Assembly: GCF_014842875.1 (NCBI RefSeq)
Contig: NZ_JACYXZ010000001.1
Location: 1 to 64,000, forward strand
Direction of reading: 5' to 3'
Length of the DNA: 64,000 nt
Origin: Nocardioides donggukensis
GTDB taxonomy: Bacteria; Actinomycetota; Actinomycetes; Propionibacteriales; Nocardioidaceae
Notes under the pieces: model-generated
Database searches by the model: none
What the model was told of the DNA's origin: nothing
The model's input: only the letters and a program-made list of their open reading frames with translations
Program-made: the position numbers and the translations under genes
Shown here: one piece after another, positions 9,755 to 18,015 of the stretch
How positions within the stretch are numbered: position 1 is the stretch's first letter
Layout of the letters: every line of letters begins with the position of its first letter

Positions 9755-9785
9755 GCCCGGTGGTGGTCGCTCGTACAGTTGCCGG

Positions 9786-10559
9786 GTGGCCCCCTCCCGC
9801 GTCCTCGCCCCGCGCTACTGGGGGTTCCACCTCCTGGCGCTGGTGCTGGTCGGGATCGCCGCCGGCCTGGGCTGGTGGCAGGCGGACGCCTGGAGCCAGC
9901 GACGCGAGGCCGAGGCCGCCGACCTCACCCGGGTCGAGCCGGTGCCGCTCGCGGACGTCCTCGGCCCCGACGACCCCTTCCCCGGGGACCGGGTCGGCCA
10001 GCCGGTGGTGCTCGAGGGGACCTGGCTGCCCGAGGGCACCCTCTTCGTCAGCGGCCGCGAGCTCGACGGGCAGGACGGCTACTGGGTGGTGACCCCGCTC
10101 GAGGTCCCCGACGGGGCCGCGGTCCTGGTCGTCCGCGGCTGGACCGCCGAGCTCGCGCAGGCGCCGCCCCCGCCCACCGGTGCGGCCGAGCTGGTGGCCT
10201 GGCTGCAGCCCGGCGAGGGCACCGGCGCCGTCGACGACGACCCCGACGACGACGTCCTGCCCCAGCTGCGGGTCGCGGACGCGCTGCAGCGCCTGGACCG
10301 CGACCTCTACGGCGCCTATGCCGTGGTGGCCGACGAGGTCGCGCCCGGCGACTGGCCGTCCGGCGACGACGCGGTCAACGACGGTACGGCGGGGCTGGGG
10401 CCGGCGACCCTCGACCAGCTGCCGCCCGTCGGCAGGTTCACCGCCCTGCGCAACCTGCTCTACGCCGTCGAGTGGTGGGTCTTCGGCGCCTTCGCCGCCT
10501 TCATCTGGTGGCGGTGGCTGCGCGACGAGCTGGACGCCTCGGTAGATTCGGCCGCGTGA
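9786..10559 (+). CDS. SURF1 family cytochrome oxidase assembly protein
   Basis: SURF1 proteins help assemble haem-copper cytochrome oxidase in the membrane. The 257-residue product has the family layout: an N-terminal transmembrane helix (FHLLALVLVGIAAGLGWWQ), a large extracytoplasmic loop containing WVVTPLE and LVVRGW, and a C-terminal helix near WWVFGAFAAFIWW. In SURF1 proteins the tryptophan pair after the first helix is conserved. It starts with GTG at 9786 and overlaps the following DUF3817 gene by four bases (GTGA). Oxidase genes are not in this window. Confidence 0.8.
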   Translation: MAPSRVLAPRYWGFHLLALVLVGIAAGLGWWQADAWSQRREAEAADLTRVEPVPLADVLGPDDPFPGDRVGQPVVLEGTWLPEGTLFVSGRELDGQDGYWVVTPLEVPDGAAVLVVRGWTAELAQAPPPPTGAAELVAWLQPGEGTGAVDDDPDDDVLPQLRVADALQRLDRDLYGAYAVVADEVAPGDWPSGDDAVNDGTAGLGPATLDQLPPVGRFTALRNLLYAVEWWVFGAFAAFIWWRWLRDELDASVDSAA

Positions 10560-10954
10560 ACCCCACCCTCACCCGCTACCGCGTCATGGCCACGGTCGTC
10601 GGCGTCCTGCTCGTCGTGCTGATCCTGATCGGCGTGCCGCTGGCCAACTTCGACGGCTCGTCGATGTGGGGCTTCGTCCCCGCCACCCCGGAGCTGGTCA
10701 CCGAGGGCAGCGACCCGCAGCGCTTCGGCGAGGCGATCACCACCTACCTCGGGGTGGCGCACGGGTGGCTCTACATGATCTTCCTGGTGACCGCGTTCCT
10801 GCTCGCCCGGCAGCAGCGGTGGGAGCTGCCGTTCACGCTGGTCATCCTGGCCTGCGGCACGATCCCGCTGCTCAGCTTCTGGGCCGAGCGGAAGGCCACC
10901 GCACGGGCCCGGGCCGCGACCCCGGACAGCAGTACGGCGCCCGCCCGGGGCTGA
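10556..10954 (+). CDS. DUF3817 family membrane protein
   Basis: A 132-residue integral membrane protein with about three helices. The segments YRVMATVVGVLLVVLILIGV, AHGWLYMIFLVTAFLLARQQ and FTLVILACGTIPLLSFWAE match the DUF3817 family of small actinobacterial membrane proteins, which often sit beside oxidase-assembly or transport genes. The start GTG overlaps the SURF1 stop as GTGA; the long frame running upstream is a shadow of SURF1. Its 3' end lies within a strong hairpin. Function is unknown. Confidence 0.75.
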   Translation: MNPTLTRYRVMATVVGVLLVVLILIGVPLANFDGSSMWGFVPATPELVTEGSDPQRFGEAITTYLGVAHGWLYMIFLVTAFLLARQQRWELPFTLVILACGTIPLLSFWAERKATARARAATPDSSTAPARG

Positions 10955-10978
10955 GCCCCGCGCGGACGCCGTACTGCT
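10928..10978. terminator. bidirectional hairpin terminator
   Basis: Outer arms AGCAGTACGGCG (10928-10939) and CGCCGTACTGCT (10967-10978) are perfect complements. An inner stem CGGGG/CCCCG lies at 10946-10960. It overlaps the DUF3817 stop codon and faces the end of the convergent gene at 10993, so it can stop both transcripts. Confidence 0.75.
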
Positions 10979-10992
10979 TGTTGCCTGGGTCC

Positions 10993-11703
10993 TCAGTCGC
11001 GCTTGTCGTCGTCGAGCTCGACCACCTCGGCCGGCTCGTCCGGCGTGGTGTCCTCGTGCGGCTCGGTGGCGGCGTCGGACATGGCCTCGTCGGGTGAGGA
11101 GGCGGCGCTGTCGTCGGTCTCCTCGGCCGGAGAGGTCGGTGCCGGGGCGGCTGGGGCCGGCGGCGGGGTCGGCACGTAGGAGGACTGCCAGTTCGAGGAG
11201 CCGTCGTCGCCCTGCATCTTCTTGGCGATCGCACCGGCCACCCCGGCGAGGATGCCGAGCAGGAGCAGCTTCTTGAGCTTGCTGCCCTTCTTCTTCTCGG
11301 GCTCCTCCCCCTTGAGCTGGGCGACCTTCGTGGACGCCGCGGCCTGGGCGAGCGCGGCCTTCTCCGCGGCCCGGGCCCGACCCTCGGCGATGACCGGGGC
11401 GGCCTTCTCGCGGGCGTCGGCGATCATCGGGCCGGCCACCTCGGCGGCGCGGTCGCGCGCGTCCAGGACCACGGGCACCGCCCGGTCGCGGGCGTCGGCG
11501 AGGGCCGGGCCGGCCTTCTCCCGGGCGTCCGCGATCGCCGGGCCGGCCTTCTCGTAGGCGTCGGCGAGCCGGTCCTTGGCCTCGGCAAGCAGGGGCGCGG
11601 CCGCTTCCCGGGCAGTGTCCACAGCCGACTCGAGTGCCGGCAGGAACCCGTCGGCCGCGTCGGCCGCCGAGCTCTTGAAGGTCTTCTTGCGCCGCATCCT
11701 CAT
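10993..11703 (-). CDS. alanine-rich amphipathic-repeat protein with one membrane segment
   Basis: The 236-residue product has a basic start (MRMRRKK), a middle region of repeated 11-residue units built on AREKAGPALADAR and DARDRAVPVVLDA, and a short hydrophobic segment (KLLLLGILAGVAGAIAKKM). It ends in a Pro/Ala then acidic tail. The repeats should form long amphipathic or coiled helices like those of apolipoprotein-type proteins. I chose the ATG at 11701-11703 because GAAGGGTGA lies just upstream; a GTG at 11718 is the alternative. It faces away from the peptidyl-prolyl isomerase gene. Function is unknown; a surface- or membrane-binding role is a guess. Confidence 0.7.
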   Translation of the reverse strand: MRMRRKKTFKSSAADAADGFLPALESAVDTAREAAAPLLAEAKDRLADAYEKAGPAIADAREKAGPALADARDRAVPVVLDARDRAAEVAGPMIADAREKAAPVIAEGRARAAEKAALAQAAASTKVAQLKGEEPEKKKGSKLKKLLLLGILAGVAGAIAKKMQGDDGSSNWQSSYVPTPPPAPAAPAPTSPAEETDDSAASSPDEAMSDAATEPHEDTTPDEPAEVVELDDDKRD

Positions 11704-11833
11704 GGGGTCACCCTTCACGTTGGGGGTCGTTGGTCAGATCCTGCCCCATGAACCCCGTCAGACCAACCGGAGTCGGGCGTGCTTCGCCCGCGTGGGAAGA
11801 TCGACGCGCACACCGAGACGACGAAAGGCAGTC

Positions 11834-12349
11834 ATGGCTGACCTGCAGGCCACCCTGAAGACCACCCAGGGTGACATCACGATCAACCTCCTCCCGAACC
11901 ACGCCCCCACCACCGTCGAGAACTTCGTCGGCCTGGCCGAGGGCTCCAAGGACTACAACGCCGACGGCGGCAAGAGCAGCGGCCCCTACTACGACGGCCT
12001 CGGCTTCCACCGGGTCATCGAGGGCTTCATGATCCAGGGCGGGTGCCCGCTCGGCACCGGCACCGGCGGCCCCGGCTACACGTTCAAGGACGAGTTCCAC
12101 CCCGAGCTGTCCTTCGACAAGCCGTACCTGCTCGCGATGGCCAACGCCGGCCCCGGCACCAACGGGTCGCAGTTCTTCATCACGCTGGCGCCCACCACCT
12201 GGCTGACCGGCAAGCACACGATCTTCGGCGAGGTCGCCGACCAGGCCTCGCGCGACGTGGTCGACGCCATCGGCGCGACCCGCACCGGCGCGATGGACCG
12301 CCCGGCCGAGCCGATCGTGATCGAGACGGTGGAGGTCGTGCGCTCCTGA
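11834..12349 (+). CDS. ppiA: cyclophilin-type peptidyl-prolyl cis-trans isomerase
   Basis: This 171-residue cyclophilin speeds the cis-trans isomerisation of proline peptide bonds. The cyclophilin core is complete: FHRVIEGFMIQGG with the catalytic Arg, then MANAGPGTNGSQFFIT and WLTGKHTIFGEV. No signal peptide is present, so it is cytoplasmic. The ATG at 11834 begins MADLQATLKT; the frame is open upstream but the extension lies over the divergent gene. It stands at the position ppiA holds in the Mycobacterium oriC-proximal cluster, which supports the gene name. The rhomboid gene follows with almost no gap. Confidence 0.93.
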   Translation: MADLQATLKTTQGDITINLLPNHAPTTVENFVGLAEGSKDYNADGGKSSGPYYDGLGFHRVIEGFMIQGGCPLGTGTGGPGYTFKDEFHPELSFDKPYLLAMANAGPGTNGSQFFITLAPTTWLTGKHTIFGEVADQASRDVVDAIGATRTGAMDRPAEPIVIETVEVVRS

Positions 12350-12384
12350 GCACGACACCTCCGCAGGACGCGTCCTCCGTCCCC

Positions 12385-13293
12385 GTGTGCTACCGGCACG
12401 CGGGGCGGGAGACGTATGTCCGCTGCCAGCGCTGCGACCGGTCGATCTGCCCGGACTGCATGCGCCAGGCGGCGGTCGGCTTCCAGTGCCCGACCTGCGT
12501 GGCCGAGGGCGCGAAGGCGACCCGCAGCGGCCGGACGGCGTACGGCGGGTTGCGGCCGACCAACGCCAGCCTGACCTCGTCGGTGCTGATCGGGATCAAC
12601 GTCGCGGTGTGGATCGCGGTGCTGGCGACCGGCGGCGCCGCGAGCCGGCTGATCTCGATCCTGGGCCTGCGTCCGACCGGGATCTGCTTCGTGCGGGGCG
12701 GCACCGACCAGTACTGGCCGTCCGCGGTCGAGTCGACCTGCGGGACCAGCCGGTTCGAGTTCGGCGAGTGGGTGCCGGGCGTCGCCGACGGTGCCCTGTG
12801 GCAGCTGCTGACCAGCACCTTCGTCCACGCCGAGGTCTGGCACATCGGGTTCAACATGCTGGCGCTGTGGATCCTCGGGCCGCAGCTGGAGATGGCGATC
12901 GGCCGGGCCCGGTTCCTCACCCTCTACCTCGGCTCCGGGCTGGCCGGCTCGGCGATGGTCTTCTGGCTCTCCGGCACCGGCACGCTGACCGCCGGCGCCT
13001 CGGGCAGCATCTTCGGCCTGCTCGCCGCGCTGCTGGTGCTGGCCTGGCGGGTCCGCGGGAACGTGCAGCCGATCCTGCTCTGGGTCGGGCTCAACGTCGT
13101 CATCACCGTCACCGGGCGCGAGTTCATCTCCTGGCAGGGCCACCTCGGCGGCTTCCTCGGAGGGCTGGCGCTCATGGGCCTGTTCGTGCTGGCCCCGCGC
13201 GAGCGGCGTACGACATGGCAGGTCGCCGGCACCGTCCTGCTCGGGCTGCTGCTGGTCGCGGCGATCGTGGCCCGCTCCCTCACCCTCCCCTGA
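12385..13293 (+). CDS. rhomboid family intramembrane serine protease with zinc-binding N-terminus
   Basis: Rhomboids cleave membrane proteins inside the bilayer. The catalytic serine is in GASGSIFGLLAA and the histidine in WQGHLGGFLGG. The family motif HIGFNMLALWILG lies between them, and there are about six transmembrane helices. The N-terminus carries a small zinc-binding module (CYRH, then CQRCDRSICPDCM and CPTC) common in actinobacterial rhomboids. The start is uncertain. GTG at 12385 leads straight into CYRH, while a CTG at 12346 overlapping the preceding stop would add 13 residues. Substrates are unknown. Confidence 0.88.
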   Translation: MCYRHAGRETYVRCQRCDRSICPDCMRQAAVGFQCPTCVAEGAKATRSGRTAYGGLRPTNASLTSSVLIGINVAVWIAVLATGGAASRLISILGLRPTGICFVRGGTDQYWPSAVESTCGTSRFEFGEWVPGVADGALWQLLTSTFVHAEVWHIGFNMLALWILGPQLEMAIGRARFLTLYLGSGLAGSAMVFWLSGTGTLTAGASGSIFGLLAALLVLAWRVRGNVQPILLWVGLNVVITVTGREFISWQGHLGGFLGGLALMGLFVLAPRERRTTWQVAGTVLLGLLLVAAIVARSLTLP

Positions 13294-13325
13294 GGCCCTC
13301 GCCCTCGCCGACCCGGCTTCTCGCC

Positions 13326-13405
13326 GACCCGTCGCTTGTGTCGGCCGCTACTCGACAGTAACGACGGGTCGAGCGCTTCTGAGCCGACACAAACGACGGG
13401 TCGAG
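13326..13405. repeat. inverted and direct repeat structure in intergenic DNA
   Basis: Arms GACCCGTCGCTTGTGTCGGC (13326-13345) and GCCGACACAAACGACGGGTC (13383-13402) are complementary at 19 of 20 positions. AACGACGGGTCGAG occurs twice (13360-13373 and 13392-13405). It lies between the convergent rhomboid and crgA genes, so it could terminate both, but the extra internal copy suggests a mobile or interspersed repeat. Confidence 0.6.
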
Positions 13406-13458
13406 GTTATGCACATTGTGGATAAAGGCTGTGGAGAACTACAGCGGTGTAAGTCGGC

Positions 13459-13923
13459 TCATTCCCAGCGGGTGGCGTAGGTGAATCCGACGGCCATGAA
13501 GCCGATCCCGACGATGAGGTTCAGGTCGCCGAGGTCGCCGAGCAGCCAGATCTTGCCCTGGGGCTGGTCGGCGAACACGTAGAAGGTGCAGATCCAGATC
13601 AGGCCGATCAGGAAGCAGCCCAGCATCCCGACGATCACGCCCCGGCCGCGGCCCAGCGGGGTCGACGGGTGCGCGGCCGCACCGAGGCCCACGAAGACCA
13701 GGCCGAAGCCGATCAGCCAGTTCCAGTCGCCGAGCGTGCCCATCCCCGGGATCAGGGAGCTCGGGTCCGCGCCGGAGCGCTCCTCCCGGACGTAGAGCGT
13801 CCACAGGACGACGTAGACGATCCCCGCGGCGATCAGCAGCAGGGAGATCAGGAAGCGCACCGAGAAGATCGGACCTCCCTGGTTCGGGTCGTCGATCTCG
13901 TGCGTGGCCTTGGTCTTGGACAC
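13459..13923 (-). CDS. crgA: CrgA-like cell division protein with two CrgA units
   Basis: CrgA is a small membrane protein that recruits divisome and peptidoglycan factors at the actinobacterial septum. The C-terminal half matches CrgA well: FLIGLIWICTFYVF, then LGDLNLIVGIGFMAVGFTYA. The N-terminal half has the same plan: ISLLLIAAGIVYVVLWTLYV, then LGDWNWLIGFGLVFVGLGAA. The product (154 residues) is therefore about twice the usual length and looks like an internal duplication with four membrane helices. I chose GTG at 13921-13923, which has AGGAG upstream. Position beside DUF881 and pknB matches the conserved crgA neighbourhood. Confidence 0.85.
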   Translation of the reverse strand: MSKTKATHEIDDPNQGGPIFSVRFLISLLLIAAGIVYVVLWTLYVREERSGADPSSLIPGMGTLGDWNWLIGFGLVFVGLGAAAHPSTPLGRGRGVIVGMLGCFLIGLIWICTFYVFADQPQGKIWLLGDLGDLNLIVGIGFMAVGFTYATRWE

Positions 13924-13990
13924 CAACTTCTCCTCAAACGATGACGGGCGCGCGTGTGGATCTCAGGCGCACCGGGTTAGCGTAGTCGTC

Positions 13991-14740
13991 ATGCCCCCCG
14001 AGCCGGACGACCACCGTGCCCCGAGGCGCCGCTGGCGCTTCGGCACGCCGCTGGTCTTCGCGCTCTCCGGCGCCCTGTTCGTGGCGAGTGCCGCCAGCAG
14101 CGAGGGCACCGACCTGCGGCCCGGTCGCACCACGGACCTGGCCGGGCTGGTGCAGAGCGAGTCGGAGAACGTCGCCGAGCTCGAGGCCCGCGCCGCCGAC
14201 CTGAGCGAGCAGGTCGACCAGCTCTCGCGCACCGTGCAGGACACCGCGGTCAAGGAGGCCCAGCGGGAGGCCGGCACCTACCGCGGAGCCGCCGGCTTCG
14301 AGGAGGTCACCGGGGAGGGTCTCACCGTGGTGCTCGCCGACGCCCCCCGCGAGGTCCGGGAGAGCTCGGAGGAGAACATCAACCTCCTGATCGTGCACCA
14401 GCAGGACATCCAGGCCGTGGTGAACTCCATGTGGCAGTCCGGGGCCGAGGCGATCACCATCCAGGGGCAGCGGATCATCTCCACCACCGGCATCAAGTGC
14501 TCCGGCAACTCGGTGGAGCTCCAGGGCATCCCCTACCCCCAGCCGTACGTCATCAAGGCGGTCGGCGACGCGGACCGGCTGCAGGCCGGCATCGACACCG
14601 ACCCCTACCTGATCAGCTACCGCTCCCAGGCCGCCAACCCCGACATCGCGGTCGGCTGGGACATGGCCCAGGAGCCGCAGCTCACCGCCCCGGCCTACGA
14701 GGGGATCCGGGCGCTGGAGCACGCCGAGCCGGTCGCCTGA
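13991..14740 (+). CDS. DUF881 family protein
   Basis: A 249-residue protein with one N-terminal transmembrane helix (PLVFALSGALFVASAASS), a coiled-coil stretch (ELEARAADLSEQVDQLSRTV) and the DUF881 domain, visible in GLTVVLADAP, INLLIVHQQDIQAVVNSMW and GAEAITIQGQRI. The family is found beside crgA and pknB in actinobacteria and resembles sporulation/division membrane proteins. It probably acts outside the membrane in envelope biogenesis. The ATG at 13991 was chosen because the upstream frame overlaps the divergent crgA. Biochemical function is unknown. Confidence 0.88.
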   Translation: MPPEPDDHRAPRRRWRFGTPLVFALSGALFVASAASSEGTDLRPGRTTDLAGLVQSESENVAELEARAADLSEQVDQLSRTVQDTAVKEAQREAGTYRGAAGFEEVTGEGLTVVLADAPREVRESSEENINLLIVHQQDIQAVVNSMWQSGAEAITIQGQRIISTTGIKCSGNSVELQGIPYPQPYVIKAVGDADRLQAGIDTDPYLISYRSQAANPDIAVGWDMAQEPQLTAPAYEGIRALEHAEPVA

Positions 14741-14744
14741 CCGG

Positions 14745-16502
14745 TCACGGCGTCGGATCCACGTCCGGTGTCGGCTCCTCGGTCGGCTCCTCCGTGGGCT
14801 CCTCGGTCGGCTCCTCCTCCGTGGGCTCCTCGGTCGGCTCCACGAAGCTGGAGACCACGATCGTGATCGTGTCGCCCTGGTCGGCCGGCTGACCCGCGTT
14901 GGGGCTCTGGCCGATGACCGTGCCCTCGGGCTCGGTGGTGTCCGAGGAGCGCACCACGTTCACCTCGAAGCCGGCCTCCCGGATCTGCGCCTCCGCCTGG
15001 CCCTGCTTCAGGCCCACGACGTCGGGCACCTGCTCCGGCCCGTCACTGACGAAGATCCGCACCGTGGACCCTGAGGACACCTTCGTGTTGGCGCCGGGGT
15101 CCTGGTCGATGACCTGGTTCTGGGGCTCGTCGGACTCCCGGGTGCGCACCTGCACCTTGAAGCCGGCGTCGAGCAGCAGGGCCCGGGCCTGCTCCCGGGT
15201 CAGCGTCAGCACACTGGGCACGATCACGTCCGGCTTCCCGGTCGAGACCTGGAGGGTGACCACGGTGCCGAGCTCGACCGGGGTGTCCTGGTCGGGATCG
15301 GCCGCCATCACCTCGCCCGCGGGCACGTCCTCGCTCGCCTGCTCCTCGAACTCCGACTCTAGGCCGGCGTCCTCGAGCGCGGCCACCGCCTCCTGCCGCT
15401 CCATCCCGACCACGCGCGGGACCTCGACCGTCTCCGGTGGGTCCTCGCCGAGCTGCGGGATCAGGATCGCCGCCGCCGCGATCAGCGCGAGCAGCAGCAG
15501 CCCGAGCAGCACCCACAACCCGACCCGTCGTCGCCGGTCGTCGGCGACCGGCGCCGCGGCATGGGTCCCGGTCGCGGCGGTCGGGGGCGTGTCCGCCGGC
15601 AGGAACGAGGTGCCCTCGTCCGGCACCGGCACCACGGCGGGCGCCTGGACCGGGCGACCGGCGAGATACCGCTCGATGTCGGTCCGCATCGCCGCCGCGC
15701 TCTGGTAGCGCTCCTCCACCCGCTTGGCGAGCGCCTTCATCACGATGGCGTCCACCTCGGGGGTGAGCTCGGTGTCGTGCGCCGACGGGGGTACGGCGGG
15801 CTCCCGGACGTGCTGGTAGGCCACGGCGACCGGGGACTCGCCCACGAACGGCGGCCGGCCGGTGAGCAGCTCGTAGAGCAGGCAGCCGGTGGAGTAGACG
15901 TCGGAGCGGGAGTCGACGGTCTCGCCGCGGGCCTGCTCCGGGGAGAGGTACTGCGCGGTGCCGACCACGGCCGCGGTCTGGGTCATCGACGACGAGGCGT
16001 CGGAGACGGCCCGGGCGATGCCGAAGTCCATGACCTTCACGTCGCCGCTCGGGGTGAGCATCACGTTCGCGGGCTTGATGTCGCGGTGGATGATGCCGGC
16101 CCGGTGGCTGTAGTCGAGGGCGGCGAGCACGCCCGAGGTGATCTCCAGGGCCCGCTCGGGCAGGATCTTGCGGCCCTCGCGGATGATGTCGCGCAGCGTC
16201 CGCCCCGCGACGTGCTCCATGACGATGTAGGGCTGGGCGACGCCGTCCTCGTTCAGCTCCTCGCCGGTGTCGTAGACCGACACGATGGCGGGGTGGTTCA
16301 GCGAGGCCGACGACTGCGCCTCGCGACGGAACCGGGCCTGGAAGGTGGCGTCGCTGGCCAGGTCGGTGCGCAGCCGCTTGACCGCCACCACCCGTCCGAG
16401 CCGGGTGTCCGTGCCCTTGCGCACCTCGGCCATGCCGCCCCGGCCGAGGAGCTCGCCGAGCTCGTAGCGGCCACCGACCGTGATCGGCTGCTGGTCCGTC
16501 AT
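14745..16502 (-). CDS. pknB: PASTA-domain serine/threonine protein kinase PknB
   Basis: This membrane kinase senses peptidoglycan fragments and phosphorylates division and cell-wall proteins. The cytoplasmic kinase domain has GRGGMAEV, ATP-binding Lys42 (VVAVKRL), HRDIKPAN with catalytic Asp141, and DFG at 159-161. A transmembrane helix (WVLLGLLLLALIAAAAILI) follows. Three extracellular PASTA repeats open with VPRVVGM, VPSVLTL and VPDVVGL. The tail is a short run of PTEE repeats; at DNA level this is the GGCTCC-rich tract at 14757-14838. It heads a minus-strand run with pbpA, rodA, pstP, fhaB and fhaA. A second kinase (pknA), usual next to it in mycobacteria, is absent. Confidence 0.96.
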   Translation of the reverse strand: MTDQQPITVGGRYELGELLGRGGMAEVRKGTDTRLGRVVAVKRLRTDLASDATFQARFRREAQSSASLNHPAIVSVYDTGEELNEDGVAQPYIVMEHVAGRTLRDIIREGRKILPERALEITSGVLAALDYSHRAGIIHRDIKPANVMLTPSGDVKVMDFGIARAVSDASSSMTQTAAVVGTAQYLSPEQARGETVDSRSDVYSTGCLLYELLTGRPPFVGESPVAVAYQHVREPAVPPSAHDTELTPEVDAIVMKALAKRVEERYQSAAAMRTDIERYLAGRPVQAPAVVPVPDEGTSFLPADTPPTAATGTHAAAPVADDRRRRVGLWVLLGLLLLALIAAAAILIPQLGEDPPETVEVPRVVGMERQEAVAALEDAGLESEFEEQASEDVPAGEVMAADPDQDTPVELGTVVTLQVSTGKPDVIVPSVLTLTREQARALLLDAGFKVQVRTRESDEPQNQVIDQDPGANTKVSSGSTVRIFVSDGPEQVPDVVGLKQGQAEAQIREAGFEVNVVRSSDTTEPEGTVIGQSPNAGQPADQGDTITIVVSSFVEPTEEPTEEEPTEEPTEEPTEEPTPDVDPTP

Positions 16503-16554
16503 CGCGTGTGCTTCCCCTTGCCTCTCGCGGTCCTGCCCTGTGCGTCGTACCCGG

Positions 16555-18015
16555 TCACTGGTCGATCACCGCTTCCATGACGGACTTCGCGATCGGACCG
16601 GCGAGCCGGCCGCCGGCGATGTCGTCGTTGGGCACGCCGGCGTTCTGGATCATCACCGCGACCGCCACCTGCGGATCGTCGGCCGGGGCGAGCGAGACGA
16701 ACCAGGCGTAGTTGGTGCGCTGGTCGCTGCCGGACTCGGCGGTGCCGGTCTTGCCGCCGACGTCGACGCCCGGGATGGCGGCGGGGGTGCCGGTGCCGTT
16801 GGCGACCACCGAGACCAGCATCTTCTTCAGCTCGAACGCCGTGGAGGACGACATCGCCTCCCGGATCCGCTCCGGCTCGGTCTTGTCGAGGGTGTCCAGG
16901 TCCGGCGAGCGGACCTCGTCGACCAGGTAGGGGCGCATGAGGTCGCCGTCGTTGGCGATCGCCGAGACCACCATCGCCATCTGCAGCGGCGTGGCCGTGA
17001 CGTCGAACTGGCCGATCCCGGTCAGCGCGGTGTTGGGCTCGTTGGCGCCCTCGGGGTACTTGCTCGGCGCCTGACCGGCCAGGTCCTCCAGCGAGGTGGC
17101 GTTGAAGCCGAACTTCTCCGCCTGCTCGGTCATCTTCTCGTTGCCGAGCTCCTCGGCGAGCGCGAGGAAGGTGGTGTTGCAGGACTGCTCGAGCGCCTGG
17201 ATCATCGGGATCCGGTCGGTCCCGCAGGAGCGTCCGCCGTTGCCGATCTTCACCGTCGACTGCGGCAGCTGGTACGTCGGCCCGCCGGGGACCAGCGCGT
17301 CCGCGTCGTAGTTGCCGGTCTCGATCGCGGCCGCCGCGGTGACCAGCTTGAAGGTCGAGCCGGGCGGCAGCGTCGTGGAGATGGCCCGGTTCAGCTTCGG
17401 CTCGTCCTCACGGGTGTTGAGCTCCTGGTCGACGTCCTGGACGGCCCCGAGGTCGTGGCTGGCCAGCCGGTTCGGGTCGAAGCTCGGCGAGGAGACCATC
17501 GCCAGCACCTTCCCGGTCGACGGCTCCAGCGCGACGACGGCGCCCTGGACGTTCTCGCCCAACGCTGCCAGTCCGTCGTACGCCGCCACCTGCGCGGCCT
17601 GGCTGAGGGTGAGCTCGACCGAGCCGCCCTGGGGGGAGGAGTTGCTGACCATGTCGAGGAGCCGGGTCACGAAGAGCCGGTCGTCCTCCCCGGAGAGCAC
17701 GTCGTTCTGGGTGCGCTCGACGCCGGCCTGGGAGAAGTAGGAGAACCAGCCGGTGACGTGGGCGTAGCGCAGCGGCTGCGGGTAGGTGCGCTGGAACTTG
17801 TACTCGTCGTCGGAGGGCCGGGACTCGGCGACCGGGTCCCGGCCGACGAGGATGGCGCCGCGCTCGCGGGAGAACGACTCCACGATGACCCGGCGGTTGT
17901 ACTGGCTCTCGCTGAGCTCGTCGGCCTGGATGTACTGCAGGTAGGTGGCGTTCGCCATCAGCCCGAGGAAGAGCAGCATGCAGAAGATGGCCATCGTGCG
18001 GATCGGCTTGTTCAT
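16555..18015 (-). CDS. pbpA: class B penicillin-binding protein PbpA
   Basis: This is a peptidoglycan transpeptidase acting outside the membrane. The 486-residue product starts with a membrane anchor (MAIFCMLLFLGLMANATYL) and has all active-site motifs: S220TFK, S278CN and K422TG. The dimerisation region between anchor and transpeptidase is typical of the actinobacterial PbpA group. The ATG at 18013-18015 overlaps the rodA stop by four bases, so transglycosylase and transpeptidase are translationally coupled, matching their work as a pair. The longer open frame upstream lies inside rodA and is not used. Confidence 0.95.
   Translation of the reverse strand: MNKPIRTMAIFCMLLFLGLMANATYLQYIQADELSESQYNRRVIVESFSRERGAILVGRDPVAESRPSDDEYKFQRTYPQPLRYAHVTGWFSYFSQAGVERTQNDVLSGEDDRLFVTRLLDMVSNSSPQGGSVELTLSQAAQVAAYDGLAALGENVQGAVVALEPSTGKVLAMVSSPSFDPNRLASHDLGAVQDVDQELNTREDEPKLNRAISTTLPPGSTFKLVTAAAAIETGNYDADALVPGGPTYQLPQSTVKIGNGGRSCGTDRIPMIQALEQSCNTTFLALAEELGNEKMTEQAEKFGFNATSLEDLAGQAPSKYPEGANEPNTALTGIGQFDVTATPLQMAMVVSAIANDGDLMRPYLVDEVRSPDLDTLDKTEPERIREAMSSSTAFELKKMLVSVVANGTGTPAAIPGVDVGGKTGTAESGSDQRTNYAWFVSLAPADDPQVAVAVMIQNAGVPNDDIAGGRLAGPIAKSVMEAVIDQ

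Noticed and set aside
14757..14838. GGCTCC-rich tandem tract that could look like a minisatellite
   Set aside because: It encodes the PTEE repeat tail of PknB in frame, so it is a coding repeat.
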